The translations under genes and the position numbers were made by a program. Below the pieces are notes generated by a model, which saw only the letters and a list, made by a program, of their open reading frames with translations, was not told the DNA's origin and searched no databases. A stretch of DNA of 64,000 nucleotides. Source: Blastobasis lacticolella. Lineage: Eukaryota > Arthropoda > Insecta > Lepidoptera > Blastobasidae. Of this stretch, positions 34,862-46,388 are shown one piece after another (position 1 is the stretch's first letter; the number at the start of each line of letters is the position of its first letter). The stretch lies in assembly GCA_905147135.1 (NCBI GenBank), contig LR990043.1:8653057-8717056 (forward strand), read 5' to 3'.

Positions 34862-34990
34862 CATCATTATTATATTGGAGTCAAACCCGGTTGTGCTCTA
34901 GCGCGGGAGGGCCCGGGGTCCGCCTTCCTGCTTCTTCTTGTTCTTCTTGGTCACTACGCTCGGTCTTAGGCATTCTTGTTGGTATGTTTG
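34862..34990 (-). mobile_element. RTE-type LINE end running into a SINE-1-like tail
   Basis: In minus orientation RTE C-terminal coding sequence at about 34990-34925 (its + strand reads CTTCTTCTTGGTCACTACGC, CGGTCTTAGGC) is followed directly by the reverse complement of GCGCGGGAGGGCCCGGGGTC, AACCCGGTTGTGCTC and TCATCATTATTAT. That is the 3' end of SINE-1. The arrangement suggests this LINE's own 3' end equals the SINE tail. Confidence 0.65.
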
Positions 34991-36181
34991 TTAGCTAGCA
35001 CGTATGCTTGTATGTATGTAAAGTATCTTTGTTGCTTAAGAAATAAACACAGAAATGAGAAAAATATAATCCCTTACGACATCAAAGCTTTTAGGCAGAC
35101 CTCTCCTCCCCGTGCCCGTAAGTGCTTATGCCTCCGCGTGAACACAAAATAGGAAATGTGCCATTATTTAAACGAAATTTACTTTTTGTTAAATAAAAAG
35201 AATTTGGGTTTTAAGGATGAGTTCTCGGGGCCTAAGAGATATCTAATAACTTCATTCAACTTTTGTATTTTATATCTTACTTTTGTTTTACCACTGTTAT
35301 AAAAACACAATTCAATATGTATCTATTAAATTTGTGTTTTGGCAGTGAGATTTTTTTTTATTATAGTCTGATTAAGTAATTAAACAATAATTTCATACAT
35401 AAATTCGCTACAATTTACTCGACGCGGACGCGTCAAAACATCGGACGCGTGGGCGGCGCGGCGTGGTGGCGTCATAACACGTCACTCCGTACCGTATCGA
35501 CTGTAGTTGACATCTTATTTGCAATTTGCCTGATAGGCCAGTCAAATCTTACAAAAAAATGGCCCTAAAACGCAAAGCGCGATGTAACGCTGCATTTTTG
35601 GTATGTTATTTGGACCACTTAAGAGAGTGTGAAACTACATTTTGCAAGCAAAAAAAAATGGTGCTTCCTGCGTAATACGTGAAAAACTGCGAAATTTTCG
35701 GACTTTTTTTACTTTCTGGTCTAAAAATAAAAATTTATGCATTTTTCGACCAATGAAGCTTAATGGCTTTTAAAGTTCATTATATTTGCCACTATTTAAG
35801 CTCAAACGCAGCTCTACAAAATATACAGTGACCAAGTTATGACTCTTCAAAGATGGTCAATTTTTCCGGAAAATTTACAATTTTAAGTTTTGCTCCCGTC
35901 CGGAGCAAATTATTAATAAAATCGCTGTTCCTATGATAAAAGTAACTAAAAGAAAGTTGTAGTACATTTAATTTACTTTCAATGAAGTAGAAAACGAACT
36001 AAGTGAGACTAATAGTTAACTTACAATCTTGAAAATGGTTTTTTGAAGAATTCTGTTAATACTTATTTGTGTGAATGGTACCAAAGTACTTATGCTATGC
36101 TTGTTAGAAATTACGTTTTAATAATAATAAAATACCATCACAAAGTGCCAATCAGCTTGCGAGACCGTTCTATCAGTCTCA

Positions 36182-36426
36182 GGGTCCAGTGGAAGATATT
36201 TGTCAACCTCTCCAATGAATTGCTCGCTTTGATTCGAACGATTTTCAATCTTAATTTTCCTTATGAAAAATGTCATATTTTTCTGTATTTTTCCCTATTT
36301 TTGCCCAAACTTCGGCCCCCTCTTTCGGTGTTGCCAATGTGATTTTAAAATATTGAATTTTTCACGTCGATATTCAACATTGTAAATCTTTCCAATAGAG
36401 GCAAGCGATTCAATAACTGAACCCAG
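36182..36426. mobile_element. MITE family A copy
   Basis: Left AGGGTCCAG ... TTGCTCGCTTTGATTCGAAC and reversed right GGGTTCAGTTATTGAATCGC/TTGCCTC form imperfect inverted ends. The centre has TTTCGGTGTTGCCAATGT as in the copy at 13176. It sits inside the long-inverted-repeat element, just inside its left arm. Confidence 0.7.
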
Positions 36427-36739
36427 GGCCGTTTGTATGTTAGTTTGAAGTTGCTTAGTTTTACCATAGGTTACTGACATTCTACCGAGTTCTATTGAAA
36501 TCGTAATAATGTATTTTTTTTACATTACTTGGCTTTAGTGTTCTATCTACATTCATACGACGACGACATTAGGGCCTTCAAGGAACAAGCCTCTATAAAC
36601 GAATTCTCGACACCACTGGCAGGCTAGATAGAACAGTCCTTAGTAAGTACGCTTTATGGCGCCTAAAACTAAAAAATTATGGTTTCATTCGTCCTATTGC
36701 GGTAGGGACTACCTACCGACGCCGGTTTTCTACCCCCCA

Positions 36740-38150
36740 GCCCAGTAAATTACTTCCAGCATTTCCAGTACGACTTTGGATCTAAAGGTGACTGCGAAGC
36801 CGCCGTCCACGCCATAACTTTTCTCCAAAGTAATAGTCTTGAAGTCGTACTGAAGGGTGACGTAAAAATTGATTCAACTCCGTCGATAGAGGCGCGTTGC
36901 TTGGTCAAATACGATCTAAGCTGCCGGCCGCTTATAAGTTGATGCGGCAATGCTACAAAAAGCCGAGCAATCTTATATACAAAGGCTACCTCTTGCAATC
37001 AGTAGTCGGCTGCCAGCAATAGGCGACTCTCGAGAAGCTAAATTCTAAATTTAACGTGTGGTAGTACGACCTACTTAGAACACGGTTTTACAGGATTTTC
37101 AGCTCCTCATGCGCGAGTTGAGGGTGATTGGTGTGTCCGAGGGCTGGTACCATTTCTGCAGCTTTTGACGCTATTGCTATTACAATGTCGTCGACAAGGC
37201 GTGACTTCACCTTCTAGGTAGTTTTGATTAATCCCTCTCGGACATCATTAAAGAAAAAATTCCAATTCTATTGTTGTGTTTTGCGGTGTTGTCAACAATA
37301 CAGTGAAACATATTCTTATATTTTAATTCTTAACATATATCTCTATAATTCATCTTGGAAACAGATGGATATAGAGGTCTAGGCGTTAGGAAAGTTTCAG
37401 ATGTGTCCCTGTCAGCTTTTCTGTCCTCGGTGCATAGTTCACAGTATCCAGTGTAGAAGTTATTATCTAAACTAGGGACTTTTATTACGGCGTATTCTAT
37501 CGAGGCCAAATAAATGCCTTTTCATGCCTCTATCAAAAATTCCAGTTCCCAGCGGCTATGGGGCGAGCCTCGCTGCAGATTGGTGCGAAACAATCTTTTT
37601 AGTGCACCAACCACCTCTGCAGAGCGTGCCCGTTTGCTGGCTGCTGGCGAATGTAAATCTGGTCTCTAACTTCAGGCAATGTCTTCAATGTGATGACGGG
37701 AAGAGGCCCGAAGGGATGACACTCCCGCCCTGGGAGCTGGGACGACGTTTGGTCAGAGACACCACGTGTAGCGATACCCTTGCACAGTTCCATCTTCCAG
37801 TAACGGCCCGATGCCGTCTCAACTGAAAGTGTTGGTGGAAACCACATGTGGATACCCTTGAATTCTAGTGTCCATGCGCACACTCCCTATTTCGGCAGTC
37901 AGCTAAGCGCTTGGTCGATATTACTAAAGACCAATAGGGCTGACTTCCACTTCGGACGGGGGACAATGCGGCCAGCCTTCTGAGCAGCATTACTAATAGT
38001 TCTAATACCGTGGACCTTGGACAAAATTAGTGATTGTTTTATTAAGTTAGTTGTTATTTGTAATTTGTATTATGTCAGATTAGTATTCATAATATGTATA
38101 ATTGTTATTCCTACCTTAATAAATACATAATTTATTTTTCAAATATCATT
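36740..38150 (+). mobile_element. Non-LTR retroelement relic (reverse transcriptase and C-terminal domain)
   Basis: At about 36745-36940 the plus strand reads FGSKGDCEAAVHA, then LQSNSLEVVLKGDVK, a decayed reverse transcriptase stretch around motif A (family form GCEAAVHA... KxDVKNAFNS). At 37371-37432 it reads GLGVRKVSDVSLSAFLSS. At 37530-37830 come [20 protein letters not shown] and, after an internal deletion and frame change, [18 protein letters not shown]. Near 37965 NAASLL and an A/T-rich 3' end with AATAAATACAT follow. Many stops and frameshifts: inactive. Same family as 18120-18470 and 52279-52440. Clade name uncertain. Confidence 0.75.
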
Positions 38151-38659
38151 TTTACGTTCTCTTTGTTTTTTTAAGATTGTGAATGAACCATTCGTCTCAC
38201 ATAGTTCGTTCTGTACATCATTTAAAGCAAATTAAATGTACTACAACTCCCTTTTAATTTTTTTTATAATAGAACTAGCAATTTTACCAATAATTTGCTC
38301 CGGACAGGAGCAAAACCTAAAATTGTAGTTTTTCGGGAAAAATAGACCATCTTTAAAGAGTCATAACTTGGTTGCTATACGCTTTATAGAGCTGTGTTTG
38401 GGCTTAAATCCTTGCAAATTTAATCAATTTTAAAAACTATTAAGCTTTATTGGTCGAAAATGCATAGTTTTTTAGTTTTAGACCTGAAAGTGAAAAAAGT
38501 CCCAAAATTTCGCAGTTTTTCACGTATTACGCAGGAAGCACAATTTTTTTTTGCTTGCAAAATGTAGTTTCACACTCTCTTAAGGGGTCCAAATAACATA
38601 TCAAAAATGCAGCGTTACATCGCGCTTTGCGTTTTAGATGTAAGATTTGACTGGCCTAT

Positions 38660-39873
38660 GACGTGATATACGAATTACGATTTGGGACTTGGTCGAGATA
38701 TCGTCTATCGCGGTGTTGGTGGAGACAACACCCCTAATACAATAATATTTTATTAGGAGATTATTACCTAAGTATCTACTTGAAGCAGTATATTTGTACT
38801 TACTGTCAGGCCGGTCAGACCATAGATACCTATTTCCTTCCACCTTCAATCCTTCCGTCTATATTAGAGGATTTTATGTTGTTCTAATCCTCCCTCCTCC
38901 CCCTGCTCTGTTGGCATTCCTCATATCTGAGGGTTGTGATCTCTCTCCCCCATATCTTGTCACGGACGCCATCTTCCCCTGTCCACAGTACAGCACAGAG
39001 CCTAGTGAAACGTAGTAATATGGGCTACGATCTCTATTGACATCTACTTTTTCAGTAACCATCAGTCAATTGTTGTAATAATAAGTAAATAAAGTTCATG
39101 GCAGAAACATGTACAATTTATGTTCATTTATTAGACACGATAATGATTATAAAACAACAAAAAATCATACAATATACAATAAACAAATCATCCATAGACG
39201 CACATCTGGATGGAGTTTACTTACTCTTTTACCCAAAAACTGAATTTGGACGGAACAGATATTGACGAAATTTGACAGTAGATATATATAAGTATATTTA
39301 AACCTTAAATCCCAGAATATCACATAATTTATCCCGAAATTAATATAATTCCCGCGGGAACATCACGTAACCGAACCCGAACTTTATGCGGATGAAGTCG
39401 CAAGCAACAACTAGTAATCTATGAATCACAGACCTATTTACTATACCTAGTCCATATTTCATTGAAAATCTGGCTTCGTCAAAATTATTGTTTCATACAA
39501 TGTAAATAATTCTCTATGATCGTATTAACGCATAATAACTTACAATGTCAGAGGCAGAAGTCGATATTAATGCGCGCCACGCCAACTGGACTGGCGGAAC
39601 TGTGACTGCACTGAAATGTCTGAATAGACCTTAAATGATATTCACTTGGATTGCACCTACTAGTTCAATGCAAAGCCTTGAGATTTCGTATTGAGAGAGC
39701 TTATTATTGATGATTAAGTAGCCATGCCTCTGTGATTGATTGCCCATTCGGTAGTTGACGTCAAGATAAAGTTAGACAGGTTGAATGAAAAATTAAGTTG
39801 TTAGCCAATTTTACACGCCTGACCTTTACGTGGCTATGTGATTGTAGATGTTGTTTTCGTTTACAAACACCGG
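38660..39873. other. Gene-free stretch with a weak dispersed repeat
   Basis: 39346-39415 carries, in reverse, a TAGTTGTTGCTTGCGACTTC string like the common GCCCGCGACTTCGTCCGC repeat at 50938. Nothing else is recognised. Confidence 0.4.
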
Positions 39874-40226
39874 TCATCTTGGCGTTAATGTCCCGGATGT
39901 GCTCTCGCGCACGAGGGCCCGGGATCCGCCTTGATCATGATCCAGGATTTTGCACCTCAGATAATTACAGTGGAGCGACTGCTATCTGACCTCTGTGACC
40001 CTGCTACTATGGGAACCTGACCAGATTGGATCATAGTTACACATTCAGTCGCCTGAATGTGCAAGTTCCATCACGATGTTTTCCTCACCGTAAGAGCATT
40101 TGTTAGCATTCAACTAATGCAAAAATAACTCAAAAAAGAGTTTTTGGTACATGGCCGCACTGAGTTCGAACTCGGTACCTCTCGCTTACGCATCGGACAC
40201 CTTAACCACTCGGCCAGCGAAGCTCT
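39874..40226 (-). mobile_element. SINE-1, near full length
   Basis: Runs from the tail TCATCTTGGCGTTAATGTCC through CGCACGAGGGCCCGGGATCC, GATTGGATCATAGTTACAC and GAATGTGCAAG to the tRNA-like head. In minus orientation the head gives GCTGGCCGAGTGGTTAAGG (A box) and CGAGTTCGAACTC (B box). Loose flanking similarity (ACAAACACC left, ACAAAACACC right) may be the target duplication. A useful reference copy for the family. Confidence 0.85.
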
Positions 40227-41436
40227 AACCACAAAACACCTCTTAACTTTTCCAGAGAGTTTAAAAATTGATATCATGGTCTTATACCTTCTTACTCCTA
40301 ACGTAACGCCTGTTACGCTCGATCCATTCGCCACTGTCCTGACAAACCACTTTAGATTATCCACATTCATCATCAACTTTTTCAACTCCCCAGCGGAAAA
40401 CCTTGGTCAACCTCAACATCTTATATAAACTGGGAGGATTCTGTGTAATCAACGGTGAGCCGACACCGTTGGTTCTAGACGCTTGAAAAGTTTTGCACTC
40501 AGGTTTTTTATACAAAGGGTGAAATAGAGGGTGGAAGTTTGTATGTTACTTTTTATTCCTTCAGTGGATTTTTTAAAGCCGTCCGTATATAATGGAAACG
40601 GGTTAAATAGTGGCATTTAACAGGTTGATAACAGGCGAACCTGATCAGTACGGTACGCTACGCTATAATATTAATACAATTAATTGTATTAAATGCCGGT
40701 TGCTAGATTTCGTTGATATCTTTTGTATAGGTGAACTTAATATGGATTGGATCATAATCAAATAAACATTTTAAAATATATATTGCAGGTAGCCAGCAGT
40801 TACATGTATTATTACCCTGCCTCTACAGCTAGTTTATCTCAACAGTCTTTGACACCTGCGCAATATATCTAAGTTTCCGCGACTAATTTTGACACGATCA
40901 ATGCTTTATAAGTAACGCGTATTACCAAAGTGGTATCAATTCGTGTCTTATTATTGTCATTGGAGTTGCGCAGAGTGCTGGTCGTAAAGCGCATGCGCCG
41001 CGGGACACCATTACTATGGCCCATTACCTCGCCACTAAACGGCTGCAAACGTTTCGGTGCTCACTATTTATCGTCATAAGCAGGAGTTATGGCAAGTATT
41101 TGTGTCAATAGGGCCGATACTCACGTTAATGGAAATTAATGTAATGTAATGTAATGTCAGCTTAGATATGCTACCTTTGCAGATATGAGTAGATAGCGAA
41201 AGTATGCAGAAATGAGACAGGTGGAGGATGAGATTAAGAGCGGCTTGCACCAAATTCTTAATCGCATTTAAGCCAAATTTTCATACAAAATAACATTAAA
41301 CGTCATTATAATGTGTTTGAGTATTTTTTTCATATTAGACTAAACAAAATAAATTGGCCGCCATCTCACCTATTGGTAAGTGGTGAGTTTGGTGCAAGCC
41401 AGGCTAAATCAATTATTAATTCAAATAAACTAAAGT
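40227..41436. other. Gene-free stretch with a (TAATG)4 microsatellite
   Basis: Four exact TAATG units at 41137-41156. Around 41345-41390 there is a weak match to the CACCTGATGGTAAGTGG repeat (CTCACCTATTGGTAAGTG). No gene seen. Confidence 0.45.
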
Positions 41437-41515
41437 TAGAATAACCTCCCCTTTCGTGGGAGAGGCCCTAAGTCCTGCAGTGGACTGTTACGGGCTGTGA
41501 TGATGAAAGTTAGAA
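41437..41515 (+). mobile_element. RTE-type LINE 3' terminus
   Basis: GGAGAGGCCCTAAGTCCTGC, AGTGGACTGTTACGGGC and a short TGATGATGA tail are the 3' end of an RTE-type LINE in plus orientation. The TGATGA tail is of the same kind as in SINE-1. Confidence 0.65.
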
Positions 41516-41650
41516 TAAGAGCTAAATTCTCAGAGATTTCAAATGAAACCACTTTTAACGGATTTATTGCTAGTTATGTTTTTTAGGACGTAGTCTTGGG
41601 ATCAACAAGGCGTAGGGCATTGAAAGGAAGATAATTATATAAAAAAAAAA

Positions 41651-41793
41651 AATCTTAGCTTTAATGTCCCAGTAGTGGTCTCGCTCATAAGAGCCCGGGG
41701 TCCGCCTTGACCATGATCCAGGACTTGGCAGATTAGATAATTACAGTGGAGCGACTACCATCTAACCTTCGCGACCCTGCTACAAGGGGAACC
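41651..41793 (-). mobile_element. SINE-1 3' half
   Basis: ATCTTAGCTTTAATGTCCC, AGCCCGGGGTCCGCCTTGAC, TGATCCAGGACTTGG and TACAGTGGAGCGAC match SINE-1. It stops at GGGGAACCTG, so head and half of the body are missing (5' truncation). An A-run borders the tail. Confidence 0.8.
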
Positions 41794-42335
41794 TGTATTG
41801 TTTGACTAGTATTTGTCGACTAGTTACATTAAATAATGATTGAATCCAATATTGTGTTTAAAAAATTCTTTAGGTGCCTTGTGAGTGTTGAGAGGGTTCC
41901 ACGGATGAAGTGGCACAAAGTCGCAGGATGTGAATAGCGTTTTATTATTATTTATTAGGTAAACATAGTAACCAACTACTCGTTAAGTAAGACAAATAGT
42001 CATTCCTCTATGTGTCATTAGTCTGTGTTTATTGAGTAATAAAGTTATTTGATTAAACCATATCCGGTAAGAGGACATTGAATTGAAATATATTTATTCA
42101 AAACTACAGCAAAGTTTTGAGCTAGGTCAACGAAACGAGAAAAGTAACTTATAAATAAATACTTTGTAAAGCATCGGTAAGTACTGCTAAATTAATTCTT
42201 TTATAATTTCTTTTTTCTTCTTTTCTTTTTCATTTCTCTAAAGAGGGACAACCTCGGATGAACGGAGAATCATGACGTGGTATGACAGATTTGTCGGGCA
42301 CTGCGTCCAATTACACCGCGTGCCCGATTGCACAA

Positions 42336-42722
42336 AACTTAGGCGACTCCTAAGGTGATGCCATAAAATATTCCTAAGCATTTAGGGGTTACAAAATCGG
42401 AGTGACTTAGAGAGCTAAGTTTTCACATTGAGTTGGTGTTGGTACAATGATTTTCCTTGTTATGAATATTTTGAATGAAGTTAGAAGTCGCCTAAAGATT
42501 AGTGCTGTCGGGCAGTGTCACGGTAAGGACGAAGAAATTTTAAAAATTCCTGACAGTACCTTTCCCACTTTACTTGTTTTATACTAAGGCGTATCTTAAG
42601 TTGGCGCCTTAAGATATTCCTAATCATTTAGGAGTGACAAAATTGGTATCATAAAGTTAAGAGTCGCTTTCAATTTCACGTAGTTGGTGTTGGTGCAATG
42701 GTTTTTCTAGTAGGAATATTTT
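42336..42722 (+). repeat. Diverged direct duplication (two units about 255 bp apart)
   Basis: Unit 1 (42336-42475) and unit 2 (42593-42722) share in order ATTCCTAA-CATTTAGG, GTTGGTGTTGG-ACAATG (GTGCAATG in unit 2), a TTTTCCTTG/TTTTTCTAG block and GAATATTTT. By eye they match at about three quarters of positions. Non-coding; an old element pair or segmental duplication. Confidence 0.6.
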
Positions 42723-43096
42723 ACATCAACGAAGCGTCGGTGGCCGAGTGGTTAAGGTATCCGACTCGTAAGCGAGAGGTACCGGGTTCGAATCCCACTG
42801 CGGTCATGTACCAATGACTCTTTGCTAAGTTATGTACATTAATTGAATGCTAACCGACGCTTTTATGGTAAGAGAAAACATCGTGATGAAACCTGCACAT
42901 TCAGGCGACTGAATGTGTAACCATGATACAATCTGGTCATGTTCCCCTCGTAACAAGGTCATGGAGGTCAGATGGTAATTATCCATCCTCCACTGTAATT
43001 ATCTGATCTGTAGATATCTGCCAAATCCTGGATCATGGTCAAGGCGCGCCTTGGCCAATGGCCTTGTGTGCACAACCGGGATATCTTACATCAACG
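42716..43096 (+). mobile_element. SINE-1, complete head, with 16-bp target duplication
   Basis: ATATTTTACATCAACG at 42716-42731 is repeated with one change (ATATCTTACATCAACG) at 43081-43096. The element between them begins with the tRNA-like head: A box GGTGGCCGAGTGGTTAAGG, an arm with CTCGTAA, and B box GGGTTCGAATCCC. The body follows in plus orientation. It lacks the (GATGAT) tail and ends ACAACCGGG. CGT at the anticodon position recalls tRNA-Thr, an inference. Head plus body rules out a true tRNA gene. Confidence 0.9.
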
Positions 43097-46000
43097 CTTC
43101 ACTTAAACTTTCAGTGCAATCGGGCATCAGTAATCAGAACATTAGTGTGCGAGAGCGAACTTTTTAGTAACGTATTTCGCAACGTTTCTACAACCGCACA
43201 ATCACAACAAATTAGCAGCATTTAATTGTAAAGTCGTGTGTCTAATTAAAACACTATAGTGCAGGTGTCACGGTGCGCATGCGTGCAGCGCAGCGTGCAG
43301 GAATCCCGCGGGCGTTGTGACGCAGCATTCTACTCGCACGTATTCAGACGATATTCGATTACTTGTAATTTGTTCCATTCCTAGTGCGTAGGTTGGGGAA
43401 CCGTTATAGAACTTATGGGCGCAAAACGGCTGTTTTATAGCGGTCACCACCTCACCCCATTTCGACCCGGCTTGCAGTTCGCACATCATCTTTCGTAAAC
43501 CTCTGACTGGTGTGCCAACTGGTACTTACGTCTTTGTAACAGTCTTGTAACTGTTTGTAACTAGGCACAAGGTACAGGCTGAGTTGCTCGGACTTTATAT
43601 TGCGTCGTTATAACGACAGCTAATGTGGAGATTGAAATTTATGTAAGTACCTATAGAAAGTAAACTGGCTGCTGTTGTACAGTCACATGCAGTCTGCTTC
43701 GTGTACTTAAGGTTCCGACCATAAGTCGAGTCGAGTGTCTCGAATTTATAAAAACTGGAATGGAGCCACACTACGTTTTTTGGGATCTTGCCATGAGGCT
43801 GATTAATGAGTGTGAAATAATTACAACTAATAGGATTACCCAATTTACTTCTCTATATGTATATGTGGATCATTAAGTTAACTTCTGTGGACTTTATTAC
43901 CTGATATTGTATTGTTTAGTGGCTGAGGTACTAGACCTCAATAAAACCCATAATGTTATTTTTATGAGTTTATATAGGTACATGAACTAACTAGAAATGC
44001 TAACTATGCCAGTAACGCCATTCCTACCCACACATCGGTGAATTTATAGGGATACAAATTCAGAAAAATGTAGTCGTCCTACATAGGTGGAGCATTGGCT
44101 GTGTCGCACATGAAATATGGCCATTAAAAAACGATAAAATCCGTTCGGCATCGAGTTCCGTTTTATGTCAAAATCAATCACTCAGACTGCAATATAAACA
44201 TATTTCACATAATCAATAGGTCTGGGAGAGGTTCCTAGACAGGCATGTGGATTGCAGCAACAAGTTTTGAAGAGCTGCGTATCGATCACGGTGAGTAAAT
44301 ACTTACTATTTCGTAATGCTGCCAACAATAGGGAGCGGCATCCAGCTGAGCTGTGTGCAGCATCAAGTAGATAAATAATGGTAATTAGATACCGAGGCGG
44401 GTCGTGGTGTGAATAGGCAAGCGGTGGCGGTGCGCGCAGACCGCAGGCTGCATGTAGGCCGAGGCACGCACGCGCTCGCATCCCGCGCCGCGCAGCCCTG
44501 CGATTGTTCTCCAACACACTATTTACATCACAACGACTACTTTCTCGACGGTCCTCGGCCAGCTGATTAGTGCTAGCTGGGATGTGGCCCAGTTTAAAAT
44601 AGCTCTTGTTTCTTTTGACAACTCGTGTCGAGCAATACTGCGCAAGAAAATGTAGGTAATCGAAACCCTTTTGCTGTGAGCTGCTCCGAGATAAAAATTG
44701 GCGCATTTACCACAGAATGGAGGCCGAATTGGGAACGCAGTTAGAGTTTGTATTTGAAAAATAGAAATGAAATAAAATGAAAATATTTATTTGCTTTGCA
44801 TAAAAATTAACAATTTAAATAAATTCGACTAGTGTCGACCATAAGAAACAAAGAATTAAAACTAATTATACAAAACAAAATGGTCCATGGCCAGCTATTT
44901 AGTGTTGATCAGCTTACAATATTTCAAAATGTTTGTTTTTGTAACAGACGACGATGTCACGATGATAATTGATGATTTTTCTGTAAGTAATTTCAGTCAC
45001 ATTTGCTCTCAGTATTTCTTTCGTCGTCTTCTCTCTTTATTGTACAAGTCTTGTACATTGTAGACATTTAAATCATCCACAATATTTCCATGATTTTGCA
45101 CTCGCTTGTTTCTTATTATTATATTATTTCGTTTCATTTTATTTCATGAAATGTTACATATTATGAGACAATTATACGAGTACCTATGTAAGTAAGTAAG
45201 TTCTTATTATATTTCAGCATTTTATATGATTTTCTTTTCTTGCGTTACCTACTTACTTCCTCTCTGTTCTGAAGCTCTGGCCTATTAGCCATTATAAGTA
45301 TTGGGGATTAGTAACGTAAAAGAACTTATTCTCAGAAATGGAGGCAGACGAAATCGTGACATATGGAGAGGAGATGGAGATTAGGAGTAATTGGAGCCGT
45401 CTGTTGCACTGCAAACAGTAGCTTATTGTGAGCGCTTTGTAGGTCGCCCGACCGCGTAGTATGACCTCAAATAAAATACTACAATATGATAGATATTGGT
45501 TTTCAGAGTTATCATTTTTTTAACTTACTACTTTAATTCAAATTCGCACAGGGTCGTTTCAGGTGAGCCGAAACCAAAAAAACCAAACTGAAAGAAAATA
45601 GAACAAAGCCACTGAAGACGATTTTGTGTTTTTGGACGGGATAAGCGTTGCCGTAGGTATTGCCTCTAATGGCAGTTACATTAAAGGGGACTAAATAAAT
45701 TTGGATGGTTATGATGACCCTTTGTTTTTTATTTACATTTTCCGGGTATTTTTAGGACACAGTAACTTTTTACTTATATTTCAAGGAACTGGCGAACAAA
45801 ATGGTTTTATTACGCTTTTGGTCAAAATATTTTTTTTTCCGGAGGTTTTAGGCCCGCTGAATACGAACCTCATAAATAGAAAGAGGTAGGTATGGTTATC
45901 GCCCACAATATCTAGTATTCATGGGCTTATATTTCATTTAAAAAATGCAGAACCGCAAATGCGTATAATAGGACCACGATAAGTCCGTTTTGACTGACAG

Positions 46001-46388
46001 TAGTAAAAATATAAAGTGTGGATATGGCTATAATCTGGGGATAATCTGTCCTTGTCAGTCCTTGTTGTAAACATTCAATGATTTGGTCACTAAAGCTTAA
46101 ACTTGAACTAAGCTTAAGCTTGAACTTGTACTTTTAGTTTGTCTAAATTATTAATCACGCTGAAAATTATCTGCCGCACTTCCTTTTTAATTGTTTTGCC
46201 CATTACCTAATAATATTTTTCATTACTCACGAAAATAAACAATCTTACAGAAATCAAATTGTTTGTTATGACTTTTATGAATGACGTTCTATGACGTTCA
46301 AAAACTTACCATATAGAGATATTTTTTTTAATTTGCGTTTCGTAGCGTGGTCTTATTATAGTCACTGTGAGTACTAAAGCGATTGAAA
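43097..46388. other. Gene-free stretch with two GC-rich patches
   Basis: GC-rich patches lie at about 43270-43460 and 44395-44520. A 174-codon open frame on the minus strand (44182-44706) spans the second patch but is of mixed low-complexity composition and unrecognised. 44762-44830 has an AATGAAATAAAATG/TTTATTTGC retroelement-tail-like stretch. No exon is supported. Confidence 0.4.

Larger units (their letters stand above)
35533..38659. mobile_element. Long-terminal-inverted-repeat DNA element, 3.1 kb, nested insertions
   Basis: The left arm (35533-36034) and right arm (38169-38659) are inverted copies about 500 bp long, identical at roughly 80-90% by eye. Shared blocks are GGCCAGTCAAATCTTAC, AAACGCAAAGCGCGATGTAA, TTAAGAGAGTGTGAAACTAC, CTTCCTGCGTAATACGTG, AAGTTATGACTCTT and TGTCCGGAGCAAATTATT. 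Outside GGCCAG...CTGGCC both sides have TA, compatible with a 2-bp TA target duplication. No transposase was recognised inside. The interior carries a MITE (36182-36426) and a retroelement relic (36740-38150). Superfamily unknown. Confidence 0.85.

Noticed and set aside
42732..42815. tRNA gene (A and B boxes, CTCGTAA arm)
   Set aside because: The head is followed by the SINE-1 body, lacks a matching acceptor stem, and the whole unit has a target duplication. It is a SINE. The same applies to 14873, 25750, 39874, 46986, 56000 and 56628.
44182..44706. 174-codon open frame on the minus strand, the longest outside the XKR gene
   Set aside because: No recognisable domain, mixed low-complexity composition across a GC-rich patch (fewer stops expected), no splice or repeat context.
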